From Bordetella parapertussis (lineage in GTDB: Bacteria; Pseudomonadota; Gammaproteobacteria; Burkholderiales; Casimicrobiaceae), in the NCBI GenBank assembly GCA_943331295.2, contig CALQLA020000027.1:1-64000 (forward strand): DNA of 64,000 nt, in the 5' to 3' direction. The translations under genes were made by a program, and so were the position numbers. The notes under the pieces are model-generated. The model saw nothing but the letters and a program-made list of their open reading frames with translations. It did not search any database and was not told the origin of the DNA. Positions within the stretch are counted from its first letter, which is position 1; the number at the start of each line of letters is the position of its first letter. Positions 47,532-57,173 of this stretch are shown one piece after another.

Positions 47532-50500
47532 ATGCGAATCGGCGGGTGGCTGGCGTTGAGCCTCTTCATCGGCATGGGCGCGGTGGCGTCCATGGCACGC
47601 AGTGCGGGGCTGCACCTGCGCGCCGGCGCGGCGCCGGTCTGGCTTGCCACCGCGACCGCGGTCGAACGGCGCGACATCGTCACCGGCGAAACGCTGTCGC
47701 GATTCGACCTGCCGGCGGCAACCCGGCTCGCGGCGACGGCCGATGGCGGGGTCTGGGCACGCAACGCCGACACGGTCGCGTGCCTGTCTCCGGCACGCCC
47801 GGCACCGACGATGATCGCGATCGATGCAACGGCGGCCGACAATGTCCTGCTCGCCGCGGATCCCGCCGACGGCAGTGCCTGGGTGACCACCGGCCGCGAC
47901 ACGCTCGCGCATTTCGACTGCGACGGCAGGCTGCAGGGCGTCCATCGGCTGCCGGCGCGGTTTTCCGTCATCGCCGTCGCGCTCGACCACGCGGTCTGGC
48001 TCGCGAATTCGGGCGCGGTCCTGCGCGTCGTTTCGACGTCGTCCTCGCTGCTTGCGTTGCCGCCGGAGCCGACGGCGTCGGCCGCCGCATCGATCGCCGT
48101 CGATTCGCTGACGGACCGGGTGTGGGTGTTGCGCGGGCAGACGGTGACGGTCCTTGCGTTCGACGGGGGCACCGCACGGCTCGAATCGTTCGTCACCGAT
48201 GCGTCGGTCGGCGGCGCGGCGCTCGACCCGCGGACAGGCAACCTGTGGCTGCTCACGGCAGCCGGAATTCGCGTCCGCGCGGGCGACTTTTCGCCGGTGG
48301 CGGCGCCCGCTCTGGAGGCTGCCGACGTCGCTGGTGCGTCCGCGCTCCACTACGACGGCGAGCGCGACGGCTTCGTTGCCTCCGGGGGCGGCGTGCTCCG
48401 CCTCTTTTCCCGCGACGGGCATGCGCTGGCGATGGCCGCGGTCGAGCCGGACGATCCCGTCGTGGCCACGCTTGCGTTCGACGTGCGCCCGCAACTCACG
48501 CTGCTGCAACCGCCCGGCGACGCGCGCACCGCCGTGCGGCAGCCCCCGTTCCTGCTCCAGGTCGAGCCGCTGTGCAACGGTGTCCCCTGCGCCGGCCTGC
48601 CGGGTTACCTCGAGGGAATCACGCTGTCGTCGGAGCTCGACGATGCGGCGATCGTCGAGCCGCTCCGGTTCGATGCTGCGACCGGCCGGCTGATGTACGT
48701 TCCGGCGTCGCCGCTGGCGGACGGTGAGCACCGCTACGTCGCCGCGGCGCGCGACCGCTTCGGCCGCGCAAGCAACACCATCGCGGCACAACTGGTCGTG
48801 GCCGACGACGACCGGGCCGCAGTCCTCGCCAAGGCCGGCAACAAGGCGCCGACCGTCAGCCTGGTCGCGCCGGCGAACAATGCGACGTTTGCGTCCGGCG
48901 CGGACATCGCGCTGGCGGCCACCGCCGCCGACGCCGACGGGTCGGTGACCCGGGTGGAGTTCTTCCGCGGGGGCACCACGCTGCTCGGCACGGCGCCGAC
49001 GCCGCCGTATGCCTACACGTGGAAGAGCGTGCCTGCGGGCAGCTACGCGCTGACGGCCAGGGCCACCGACAACAGGAACGGCACGCGGACCTCGGCGGTC
49101 GTCAACATCACCGTCGTCGCGACCCCGAACGTCGCGCCCGTCGTGGCGCTGACCGCGCCGGCAGCTTCGTCCGTGTTCGGCACGGGGGCCGCGGTCGCGC
49201 TCGCGGCTGATGCCCGCGACGCCGACGGCCGGGTGGCCAAGGTCGAGTTCCTGGCAGGCTCGATGCTGGTTGGCACCGCGACGGCGCCGCCCTATGGCGC
49301 GACCTGGGTCCCGACTCGCGCGGGCAGCTACGCGCTCACGGCGCGGGCCACCGACGACCGCGGCGCGGCCACGGTATCCGCGCCGGTGCAGGTGTCGGTG
49401 ATCGCCAATGCGCCGCCGGTCGTGACGCTGGCGGCGCCGGTTGCGGGCGCGGCGTTCGTCGCGCCGGCGACGGTGAACCTTGCCGCCACGGCGAGCGACC
49501 CCGACGGCAGCATCGCGAAGGTGGAGTTCTTCCGGGGGCCGCCGGGCAGCATCCCCTCCACGCTGGTCGCCACGGTCACGGCGCCGCCGTATGCGGCCGC
49601 CTGGACCGACGCCGCCGGCGGGTCCTACGCGCTGCAGGCGAGGGCCACCGATAACCTCGGCGCCGTCGCGAGTTCCGCCATCGCCGGCATCACCATCGAC
49701 CGCCCGCCCACCGCGACGCTGTCCGCGCCGCCGGACAACGCCTCCTACGTCGCCGGCTCGATGGTGTCGATCACCTTCGACGCGTTCGACGGCGACGGCC
49801 GCATCGCGCGGATGGACCTCTACAAGGATGGCACTTTGTTCGCCACGATCACGCCGACGTCGACCGGCGGCGCCTATCGCTTCATCGTCAACTGGACCAA
49901 TGCGATCGCCGGTTCCTACGTTTTCACGGGCAAGGCCGTCGACGACCAGGGCGCGGAGACGACCTCGGCGCCGATCCGCATCAACGTCAACACGGCGGCC
50001 GTCGTGACGTGGCTCACGCCTGCCGACGGGACCAGCTTCGCCGTCGGCGCGCCGATCGACCTCGCCGTCGTCGCCAGCACCCGGGTCGGCACCGTGGCCA
50101 GGGTCGACTTCTACGACGGCAACACGCTGATCGGCTCGGCCGCGGCGCCGCCCCATGCGATGACCTGGCGCGGCGCCGCCGCAGGCGCCCACACGATCAG
50201 CGTCCGGGTCGTCGACAACCTCGGCTCCGCCACGAGCTCCACCGGGATCGGGATCTCGGTCGATGCCTTCGCCCTCAACATCGTCGCGCCGACGGAGCGC
50301 GAGTCCGTCTTCGACCCTACCGTCATCGTCACCGGCACGTTCGCCGGAGGCGCGCCCGCAGGGATCGCCGTCAACGGCGTCGCGGCCGTGCTGGGCAACG
50401 GCACGTTCGCCGCCGTGGTGCCGATGGGTGCCGACGAAACCACGATCACGGCCGTGGCCTCCGGCGTCGCCGGGGGCAGCGCCAGCCGGACCGTGCACGT

Positions 50501-51362
50501 CGCGCGTCAGGCGCTGGGCGTGGTCTACCGGAACGTTGTCGACGGCCAGGCGATCAACGACGACAACGTGACGATCCGGGGCTTCGCCACGATGCCCGTC
50601 AACGCGGCCGTCGCGATCAACGGGCAGCGCGCGGCGATGGATGCCTTCGGCAACTTCTTCGTCAACGCGGTTCCGCTGGCTTCCGGCGACAATACGCTCG
50701 CCGTCGTGCTCAACGGTCCCGACGGCAAGTCGCTGGCGCAGAACCTCCGGATCCGGAGCGACGCCGTGGCGCCGTTCCGGCTCGACGTCAGCCCGGATTC
50801 GGGCATGACGGCGCCGCACACGGCGGTGCTGACGCTGCGCAATCCCGGGCTGCTCCCGTACCGCAAGCTCGACATCGGTCTCGGCGGCAGCGCGACACCC
50901 CTGTTCTCGGAGCCCGGTCCCGCCGTGCCGCAGGGCGAGCACACGGCCACCCTCGTCTTCGCGAATCCCGGCATGTACACGCTGGTCATCACGCTCTGGG
51001 GCGAGGGCAGCACGATCCTCTATCGCGTGCAGCGCGCCGTCCACGTCGGGCGGCCGGAGGAACTGGCCGCCAGATTGCGGGGGATCTACACTGGAATGCT
51101 CGACCGGCTGCGGGTGGGCCAGGTCGACGCCGCGGCGGACGCCATCGCGTCGACGGTGCGCGAGCCGTACCGCGAGGCTTTCCTGCAGCTCGGCCCGGCG
51201 TTGCTGCCGGCGGTGGACAGCCTGGGCCGGATCAGCGCCGCGGAGCTGGCGGAAGACCACGCGACGCTGACGATCACCCGGCAGAAGCCGGACGGGGTGT
51301 ACGCGTATCCAATCCTTTTCATCCGCGACAGCGACGGGGTCTGGCGGATCGACGGGATGTAG
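47532..51362 (+). CDS. Large exported protein with a propeller-like N-terminus and repeated Ig-like domains
   Basis: 1276 residues. A signal-like hydrophobic N-terminus (MRIGGWLALSLFIGMGAVASM) is followed by about 400 residues of short beta repeats with TADGGVWARN/DPADGSAWVTT/DPRTGNLWLLT motifs, as in NHL or SMP-30-type propellers. From about residue 437 come five Ig-like (Big/PKD-type) domains of 93-98 residues, starting near 437, 533, 626, 723 and 821, each with a PPVVxLxAP start, a DxDGxVAKVEF strand and GSYALTARATDNxG near the end; two more divergent beta domains follow (about 911 and 995). The last 100 residues form a helical, NTF2-like-looking tail. Probably surface or secreted adhesion/binding. 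Function unknown. Confidence 0.8.
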   Translation: MRIGGWLALSLFIGMGAVASMARSAGLHLRAGAAPVWLATATAVERRDIVTGETLSRFDLPAATRLAATADGGVWARNADTVACLSPARPAPTMIAIDATAADNVLLAADPADGSAWVTTGRDTLAHFDCDGRLQGVHRLPARFSVIAVALDHAVWLANSGAVLRVVSTSSSLLALPPEPTASAAASIAVDSLTDRVWVLRGQTVTVLAFDGGTARLESFVTDASVGGAALDPRTGNLWLLTAAGIRVRAGDFSPVAAPALEAADVAGASALHYDGERDGFVASGGGVLRLFSRDGHALAMAAVEPDDPVVATLAFDVRPQLTLLQPPGDARTAVRQPPFLLQVEPLCNGVPCAGLPGYLEGITLSSELDDAAIVEPLRFDAATGRLMYVPASPLADGEHRYVAAARDRFGRASNTIAAQLVVADDDRAAVLAKAGNKAPTVSLVAPANNATFASGADIALAATAADADGSVTRVEFFRGGTTLLGTAPTPPYAYTWKSVPAGSYALTARATDNRNGTRTSAVVNITVVATPNVAPVVALTAPAASSVFGTGAAVALAADARDADGRVAKVEFLAGSMLVGTATAPPYGATWVPTRAGSYALTARATDDRGAATVSAPVQVSVIANAPPVVTLAAPVAGAAFVAPATVNLAATASDPDGSIAKVEFFRGPPGSIPSTLVATVTAPPYAAAWTDAAGGSYALQARATDNLGAVASSAIAGITIDRPPTATLSAPPDNASYVAGSMVSITFDAFDGDGRIARMDLYKDGTLFATITPTSTGGAYRFIVNWTNAIAGSYVFTGKAVDDQGAETTSAPIRINVNTAAVVTWLTPADGTSFAVGAPIDLAVVASTRVGTVARVDFYDGNTLIGSAAAPPHAMTWRGAAAGAHTISVRVVDNLGSATSSTGIGISVDAFALNIVAPTERESVFDPTVIVTGTFAGGAPAGIAVNGVAAVLGNGTFAAVVPMGADETTITAVASGVAGGSASRTVHVARQALGVVYRNVVDGQAINDDNVTIRGFATMPVNAAVAINGQRAAMDAFGNFFVNAVPLASGDNTLAVVLNGPDGKSLAQNLRIRSDAVAPFRLDVSPDSGMTAPHTAVLTLRNPGLLPYRKLDIGLGGSATPLFSEPGPAVPQGEHTATLVFANPGMYTLVITLWGEGSTILYRVQRAVHVGRPEELAARLRGIYTGMLDRLRVGQVDAAADAIASTVREPYREAFLQLGPALLPAVDSLGRISAAELAEDHATLTITRQKPDGVYAYPILFIRDSDGVWRIDGM

Positions 51363-51371
51363 GGGAGGGCC

Positions 51372-52004
51372 ATGACAAAGCGAAGGATCGGATTGGTGCT
51401 GGCCGCGGTATGCGCGGTCGGCCTTGTCGTCTCCGCCGTCACGTCCGGCTTTACCGGACACGTGATCGACGGCGCGACGGGAAAGCCCGCGGCAGGCATC
51501 TACGTGATCGGCCGCTGGGAAGGTGGCGGCGGCCTGGTCGGCGGGGCGTCGGGATGCTGGATCGCGGTGACGCGATCCGATGCCAACGGCGAATTCACGC
51601 TGCGCCGGGGAACGGGACTATATTCGCGGCTGTTCGCGCCCCGGTATCGGCCGGCGGTGTACTTCTACAAGGCCGGGTACATGGCACGCTTTCCGATACC
51701 GGAGGATCAGCGGGCACCGTTGGTGATTGAGGCTGTACAGATGGAGGTCATGGACAGACTCGCTCACCTCCGCCAGATCCAGACGTGGGTCGATTGCGGA
51801 ATCGAAGAGATTCAGAATAACGCAGCGTTACTCATTCCGATGTACAAGGCGATGATCGTTGAAGCCTCGGCAATCGCAGGAACGCATGGCGAACGACAAG
51901 CGGCAGCAACACTCGAGTATTGGCTTGATGTTGCACAGGACGGGGTTGATGTCGCACGGCAGAAGTCCGCTGCACGAACAAAGAAATTCGCGAGCGAAAA
52001 ATGA
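51372..52004 (+). CDS. Small exported protein with a carboxypeptidase-regulatory-like (beta-sandwich) domain
   Basis: 210 residues. N-terminal membrane or signal segment (MTKRRIGLVLAAVCAVGLVVSAVTSGFTG), then GHVIDGATGKPAAGIYVIGRW and TRSDANGEFTLRRG, the pattern of CarboxypepD_reg-like domains, and a mostly helical C-terminus. AGGGGAGGG precedes the ATG. Overlaps the next gene by four bases and follows the Ig-repeat gene by nine, so all three are one unit. The last third is distinctly poorer in GC than its surroundings. Confidence 0.7.
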   Translation: MTKRRIGLVLAAVCAVGLVVSAVTSGFTGHVIDGATGKPAAGIYVIGRWEGGGGLVGGASGCWIAVTRSDANGEFTLRRGTGLYSRLFAPRYRPAVYFYKAGYMARFPIPEDQRAPLVIEAVQMEVMDRLAHLRQIQTWVDCGIEEIQNNAALLIPMYKAMIVEASAIAGTHGERQAAATLEYWLDVAQDGVDVARQKSAARTKKFASEK

Positions 52005-54442
52005 TCCCACGACACTTGGCGTTCGGCACTCTCCTAGTCGCCGTGGCGTGCAATGCTGTTGGCTATGAACTTGCGACGCATGCGCGGATCACCTTCAATG
52101 CGTTACTTCAATCCGATTTGGTGACTGATCCAAGCCTTTTTGCAGCTCTAGGCATTGCCAAAGGTCAAGGCGCGAATCTTGGCAACATCTACTTCGACGT
52201 GTCAACCGCGTCCATGATGCCACGCGAGACGCAAAATTTTGACTGGAACGAGGGAAAGATGCCAGCGCTGGACAAGGTCGAGATGGACCAACTCCGAACC
52301 CTCGTCCCCGGCTGGCTCATGAGCGGTGCCGTCCGCGAAGACGACAGCGCAAAGCGCGAAGAGTTGTTCAACCGCGTCATCTTCCACGCCCAGCGCGAAC
52401 CCCTGGATGATCCGTACGGCAACATCAACCGCTGGTGCAACCACTTCTTCGATCCCTACAACAACCGGCCGCTGACGGCATCGGGCCTCGCCGAGCAAGT
52501 TTGCCGCGACTACCTCCACGGCTCCGCACCGGTCTGGGCGACCGGCTTCGCCGGACCGTTCAGCAGCACGGGCGAACCGGTCGAGGACCTCGGCCGGCGC
52601 AATCACTTCACCGTGCTCGATGCGCGCGAGGCGATGTGGCGGGCGCTGACCGGCCACGACCGCTCCCTGACGCAACGCCTGGCGCCCGACAAGCCGACCC
52701 GCGACGCCTGGTGGGCGACGACGTTTCGCGCGCTCGGCGACGTCCTGCACCTCAACCAGGACATGGGCCAGCCCCAGCACACGCGCAACGAGGATCACGG
52801 CGTCGGGCATGCCGCCTGGTACGAGAAGTACATCGACGGCCGGGCCAAGGGCAACACCACGATCACCTACGACTACGTCGCAGGCAAGCTGACCGCAGAG
52901 AACGCGACGCCGCTCGTCTACGGCGGCTATCCGCTCATCCCCGCCTTCGACCGATACGCCGATTTCTGGAGCACCGGCACCGGCGCGGCGACGATGACGG
53001 GGCGCGGTCTCGCCGACTACAGCAGCCGCGGCTTCTTCACTCCGGCGAAGAACTTCGGCAATCGCGAGTATCCGTCTCCGCCTTCGGATTCCGCCGCGTA
53101 CCAGCGAACCGTCGTGGCGGCGGCCAACGGCTGGAAGGAGGAGCACCTGACGGGCACCGTCCCGGACATGTACGAAGGCACAACCTCGCGGCCGATCCGG
53201 ATGACGCGCCGCGGCATCTGGGGTGACGCGGCGGAGGCGGCGCGGCTAGGCAATGCCTCGGTGATCCATTCGCTCGACCGCGGGAGCTTCGACGACCGCG
53301 CCGAATTGCTGATCCCGCGCGCAGTCGCCTATTCGGCCGGGCTGCTCAACCACTTCTTCCGCGGGCGGATGGAGATCAGCCTGCCCTCGGCCGGCTTCTT
53401 CGGCATCGCGGATCACGCGCCGTTCGCGCCACCGGCAGGCGCGACCGACGTGACGGCGGGATACCGGGGCTTCGACCGCGTCAAGCTGCGGCTCCGCAAC
53501 ACGACCCCGCCCATTACCTCGCGCGGCGCTGCGTCCAGCGCGCAGGAGATGAAGCAGGGATTGCTGGTCGCGGTGCTCAAGTACCGCCGGGGACTCTGCT
53601 ACGACGACGTGCTGCAGAGGTGGCCCGCGGACGCCGCGACGGCCAGGCTGTGCGTCGACCTGGGCGAGGAAGTCGTGGTGTCGGAACCCGTCGCGATCAC
53701 CGAAGCGACGGCCATCCCGATGGCGGGCATCGATGCCCCGGACAGCCGCGAGTTCACGTTCGCTTTCCCCGGACGCCAGATGCCGATCAACGCCTGGAAC
53801 GTCACGCTGCACGTCGTGTACCGGGGCCGGCTCGGGACCGAAGCCGATGCGGTGGTCGCCGCCACGCGCGACGTATCGGAGCCGACGTTCGTGACGTTCA
53901 TGAACTCCACCGACCAGGTGACCGTCAACGGCAATTTCTACACGCCGTCGGCGCTGGCCGCCAACCAGCCGCTGTTCGACCAGGTCCGGCCCGAATGCCG
54001 CAAGGGCGTGCGCGGCAGCTACACGCTGCACCCCGCGTGCTACAACCGGCCCGACGATTTCTACTTCACGGCCGGCGCCAGCGCCGTTTCGATCGGCGCC
54101 TACGGCACCGGCGCGGTGCCGCCGCGGCGGTTCATCCGGGTCGCGCTGCTGACCGATACCGCGCAGCCGGCCGCGCTCTACTGGCGGCCGGGCGACGTGA
54201 GCTGCACGTTCGACGAGAATCCCATCGTCGTCCCCGGCTACCGTGCGCGGTTCGACGTGCAGGAGCAGTGGGAATATGGCCTGCCGTCGAAGCTGCGCGC
54301 GGTGAACGGCTGGCGGTCGATGAGCTGCTTCGAGGATGTCGGCATCGTGCCGACGGCGCGCAAGGATGCGCCGTTCGGGCAGCTCGACGCGCTGCTGGGC
54401 GACGAACTGGCACCCGTGCCGGCGGTCATTTCCGGCTGGTGA
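52001..54442 (+). CDS. Exported zinc phospholipase C / S1-P1 nuclease-fold protein
   Basis: 813 residues. Signal peptide (MIPRHLAFGTLLVAVACNAVG), then YELATHARITFNALLQ, matching the start of mature zinc-dependent phospholipase C/S1-P1 proteins with an early metal-binding His. The helical domain continues with HFFDPYNNRPLT, FRALGDVLHLNQDMGQPQHTRNEDHG (about 247-272), whose H-x3-D and PxH pattern fits the trinuclear zinc site, and YSAGLLNHFFRGRM near 450. About 350 further residues form a beta-rich C-terminal part of unknown role, much longer than in classical enzymes. Substrate (phospholipid, nucleic acid or other phosphodiester) unknown. The first 290 bp are poor in GC. Confidence 0.72.
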   Translation: MIPRHLAFGTLLVAVACNAVGYELATHARITFNALLQSDLVTDPSLFAALGIAKGQGANLGNIYFDVSTASMMPRETQNFDWNEGKMPALDKVEMDQLRTLVPGWLMSGAVREDDSAKREELFNRVIFHAQREPLDDPYGNINRWCNHFFDPYNNRPLTASGLAEQVCRDYLHGSAPVWATGFAGPFSSTGEPVEDLGRRNHFTVLDAREAMWRALTGHDRSLTQRLAPDKPTRDAWWATTFRALGDVLHLNQDMGQPQHTRNEDHGVGHAAWYEKYIDGRAKGNTTITYDYVAGKLTAENATPLVYGGYPLIPAFDRYADFWSTGTGAATMTGRGLADYSSRGFFTPAKNFGNREYPSPPSDSAAYQRTVVAAANGWKEEHLTGTVPDMYEGTTSRPIRMTRRGIWGDAAEAARLGNASVIHSLDRGSFDDRAELLIPRAVAYSAGLLNHFFRGRMEISLPSAGFFGIADHAPFAPPAGATDVTAGYRGFDRVKLRLRNTTPPITSRGAASSAQEMKQGLLVAVLKYRRGLCYDDVLQRWPADAATARLCVDLGEEVVVSEPVAITEATAIPMAGIDAPDSREFTFAFPGRQMPINAWNVTLHVVYRGRLGTEADAVVAATRDVSEPTFVTFMNSTDQVTVNGNFYTPSALAANQPLFDQVRPECRKGVRGSYTLHPACYNRPDDFYFTAGASAVSIGAYGTGAVPPRRFIRVALLTDTAQPAALYWRPGDVSCTFDENPIVVPGYRARFDVQEQWEYGLPSKLRAVNGWRSMSCFEDVGIVPTARKDAPFGQLDALLGDELAPVPAVISGW

Positions 54443-54458
54443 GGCCGAGGCGCGCCGG

Positions 54459-55571
54459 TCAGTCGGCCAGAGAAACCCGGATCGCCTCGACCCGCGTCGG
54501 GTCCGCCAGAAAGGCGTCGATGCAGGTCGGGTCGAAATGCTTGCCGCGCTGGCTCTTGAGGTAGCTGATGCCCTGTTCCATCGGCCAGGCTTCCTTGTAC
54601 GGGCGCTCGCTGACCAGCGCGTCGAACACGTCGGCGACGGCGACGACGCGGGCGACGATCGGGATGTCCTCGCCGTGCAGGCCGTTCGGATAGCCCGTGC
54701 CGTCGTACTTCTCGTGGTGGCCGAGGGCGATGATCGCACCCATGCTGAGGTACTTCGACGGGCTGCCCTTCAGGATGTCGTAGCCGATCCGCGGGTGCGT
54801 CTGCATCACCGCGGCTTCCGCCGGCGTCAACGGCCCACCCTTGAGCAGGATCGAGTCGGGAATGCCGATCTTGCCGATGTCGTGCATCGGCGCCGACACC
54901 TCGAGCGTGTGCACGGTGTCGCCCCCCAGGCCGAGGTTGTGGCCGATCAGCGACGAATACCTCGCCATCCGCAGCAGGTGGTTGCCGGTGGTCTTGTCGC
55001 GGAACTCGCCGGCCTTCGCGAGCTTCGACAGCGTCTCCAGCTCGCGCTCGTGCACCTCGATGATCGACTTGTCGACCTGGTACTGGAGCATCCGCGCCTG
55101 GTCCGACAGCACGATCTTGTGCCGCCGCAACTCGAGCAGGTTCGCGCAGCGCGCGCGGGTCTCGTGCTCGTCGAGGGGCTTGATGAGGAAATCGGTGGCG
55201 CCGGCTTCCAGCGCGTCGTAGCGCACCCGGCGGTCGTCGACGACGGTGATCACGACGATCGGCACGTCGACGCAATGCGGCAGCGCGCGCAGCTGCTTGA
55301 CGAGCTCGATCCCGTCGAACTCCGGCAGCTTGTAGTCGGTGAGGATGATGTCGACGCGGTTGTTGCGCGCGTACTCGAGGGCGCGCGTCGGCGTGTCGAA
55401 CAGCTCGAGGTTGAGCTTGCCGTCGATCTGGCGGACGATCTCGGCCAGCAGCAGGCGGCTGCTGAACAGATCGTCGATGATGAGGACCGTGTTGCGCTGT
55501 GCCCGCGCGAGCGCGAGCTCGGAGATCACACCGCTGCCTGCGGTGCCGGAGCGCTGATGGACACCGGCCAT
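54459..55571 (-). CDS. Response regulator with HD-GYP domain, predicted cyclic-di-GMP phosphodiesterase
   Basis: 370 residues. Receiver domain (about 27-150) with phospho-acceptor Asp79 in ILTDYKLPEFDG and the conserved FLIKPLDE; a linking helix; then an HD-GYP domain with HDIGKIGIPD and HHEKYDGTGYPNGL, the full metal and GYP motif set, so cleavage of cyclic di-GMP is likely. RpfG-like architecture, but no RpfC/RpfF or histidine kinase is adjacent, so it is an orphan regulator. A GGAGG ribosome site lies nine bases before the ATG. Confidence 0.92.
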   Translation of the reverse strand: MAGVHQRSGTAGSGVISELALARAQRNTVLIIDDLFSSRLLLAEIVRQIDGKLNLELFDTPTRALEYARNNRVDIILTDYKLPEFDGIELVKQLRALPHCVDVPIVVITVVDDRRVRYDALEAGATDFLIKPLDEHETRARCANLLELRRHKIVLSDQARMLQYQVDKSIIEVHERELETLSKLAKAGEFRDKTTGNHLLRMARYSSLIGHNLGLGGDTVHTLEVSAPMHDIGKIGIPDSILLKGGPLTPAEAAVMQTHPRIGYDILKGSPSKYLSMGAIIALGHHEKYDGTGYPNGLHGEDIPIVARVVAVADVFDALVSERPYKEAWPMEQGISYLKSQRGKHFDPTCIDAFLADPTRVEAIRVSLAD

Positions 55572-56175
55572 GGGTTGCCTCCTTCAGGAACTTGCGGGTG
55601 CTTCCGCCTGCCGCATGGATGGCCGGTCGGTTGGCGCGGTCCGGTCGTTCGATGCGCTACCGTTTGCCCGTCGCCGCGGACGCTGTGACCCGTCAATTTA
55701 GCAAAATTCGTACCGGTGGGTGCTGTATTTCGGCGTCGTCCGAGCGCAGCGATGCGCGATTGTCGCATCGACGCCCGTTCCGGCTGCCGACCGGTGCGGC
55801 CAGGGCTGCGGAACCGGCACCCGGGTGTTCGCCGCAGGATGCGCTAACGCCATGTTTCGGCGCTGGAAACAGGCCGCGCGCCGCGCCCTCCCGAGCCACC
55901 GCCGATCGGGCTGTGCGCCGGCGCGCCTTGCTCCGGTTGGCGCGCCACGCCCGTCCAGGCGACACCACGCCGGCGCGGCGCGAGTCGGGAAAATGGACTG
56001 TCCGCAGGGCAACGCGTTCCCCGCCGCGTCACAGTGTTCCATGGCGCGCGGTCGGTGCGATTCCCGTTCGTGGCGGGCGACCGGCCGCCGCTCCGATGCC
56101 GGGCCACCGGGCCGGCCGGGAAATGCGGTAAATTCCGACGTTTACCCTTCCCCGAACCGACCAGGCCTCCTCCCC
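55572..56175. other. 604-bp intergenic region with no supported gene
   Basis: Several frames are open on both strands, but none shows a recognisable motif or ribosome site. Two features stand out: an AT-rich patch around 55695-55710 and a GGTAAA/TTTACC inverted repeat (56127-56132 and 56141-56146) about 30 bp before the next gene, which could be an operator. Confidence 0.45.
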
Positions 56176-56973
56176 ATGTACAACCTCATCGATTACCCGC
56201 TGGCCGTCTTCGTGCTGACGCTCGCCGGACTCACGCTGGCGTCCGCATTCGGTGTCCAGATCGCGCGGCGCAGGACGGCGCGCGGCGGCGCTCACCCCGA
56301 CGGCGGCGCGCTCGACGACGGCGCCCGCGAGGACTTCAACATCGTCCTCGGCGGCACGCTGACGCTGCTGGGGCTCATCATCGGCTTCACCTTCTCGATG
56401 GCACTCAACCGCTACGACCAGCGCAAGAACTTCGAGGAAGAGGAAGCCAACGCGATCGGCACGGAGTTCGTCCGTGCCGACCTGCTGCCGGCCGCCGAGG
56501 GCGCCAAGGTGCGCACGCTGCTGAAGGCCTACGTGGACCAGCGGATGCGGTTCTACGCCACCCGCGACCGCGACGCGCTGCGGGAGATCAACGCCGAGAC
56601 CGCGAAGGTGCAGGCCGCGCTGTGGTCGACCGTCGCCGGCGTCGCCGCGACCCAGCCGACGCCGGTTGTCACGCTGGTGGTCGCCGGGATGAACGACGTG
56701 CTGAACTCGCAGGGCTACACGCAGGCCGCCTGGTGGAACCGGATACCGGTCGCTGCGTGGCTGCTGATGTTGGCCATCGCGGTCTGCGCCAACCTCCTGG
56801 TCGGCTTCGGCGCGCGCAGGGCGCGGCGCGAGGTGCTGCTGCTGATCGTGATGCCGCTCGTGGTCGCCATCGCCTTCTTCCTGATCGCGGACATCGACAG
56901 CCCCCGCGGCGGCGTCATCCGCGTCACGCCGCAGAACCTGCACGCGCTCCACGACTTGCTGCGGGTGCAGTGA
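56176..56973 (+). CDS. DUF4239-type membrane protein of unknown function
   Basis: 265 residues with four membrane segments (about 7-28, 56-75, 193-212, 218-240) and a helical middle. The region DFNIVLGGTLTLLGLIIGFTFSMALNRYDQRKNFEEEEANAIGTEF in the sequence is typical of DUF4239/bestrophin-like proteins, with the acidic EEEEAN helix after the second membrane segment. Monocistronic. No function can be assigned. Confidence 0.75.
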   Translation: MYNLIDYPLAVFVLTLAGLTLASAFGVQIARRRTARGGAHPDGGALDDGAREDFNIVLGGTLTLLGLIIGFTFSMALNRYDQRKNFEEEEANAIGTEFVRADLLPAAEGAKVRTLLKAYVDQRMRFYATRDRDALREINAETAKVQAALWSTVAGVAATQPTPVVTLVVAGMNDVLNSQGYTQAAWWNRIPVAAWLLMLAIAVCANLLVGFGARRARREVLLLIVMPLVVAIAFFLIADIDSPRGGVIRVTPQNLHALHDLLRVQ

Positions 56974-57050
56974 CCTCGCGCCGGGCCCGGTACCCGGCCC
57001 GTTCGTGCTGCGCCCACCGTTGCCTCAGGGCGGTCGGAGCAGGGTTGGAG

Positions 57051-57080
57051 TTGTATAAACCCGCCGGCCGAGGCGATACT
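57051..57080 (+). promoter_or_regulatory. Possible promoter of the amidohydrolase gene
   Basis: TTGTAT (57051-57056) and GATACT (57075-57080) with an 18-bp spacer, about 90 bases before the ATG. TTGTATAAA here also resembles half of an FCD-GntR site. Confidence 0.35.
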
Positions 57081-57173
57081 GTGCGCTCGATCCGCCGGGT
57101 CCGGATCGCGCGGGCGGCGGTTGGCCGGCGCGCGCAAACACCGGCGGGCACCACGCACAGGAGGCGACGAGAG

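Noticed and set aside
47412..51461. Open frame of about 1350 codons on the minus strand opposite the Ig-repeat gene
   Set aside because: It mirrors the plus-strand gene, is rich in Arg, Gly, Asp and His as expected of a GC-rich shadow, and has no motif or ribosome site.
55698..56107. Several 80-210 codon frames on both strands in the gap after the HD-GYP gene
   Set aside because: They overlap one another, lack ribosome sites and recognisable domains, and have the Arg/Ala/Pro-rich composition of non-coding GC-rich DNA.
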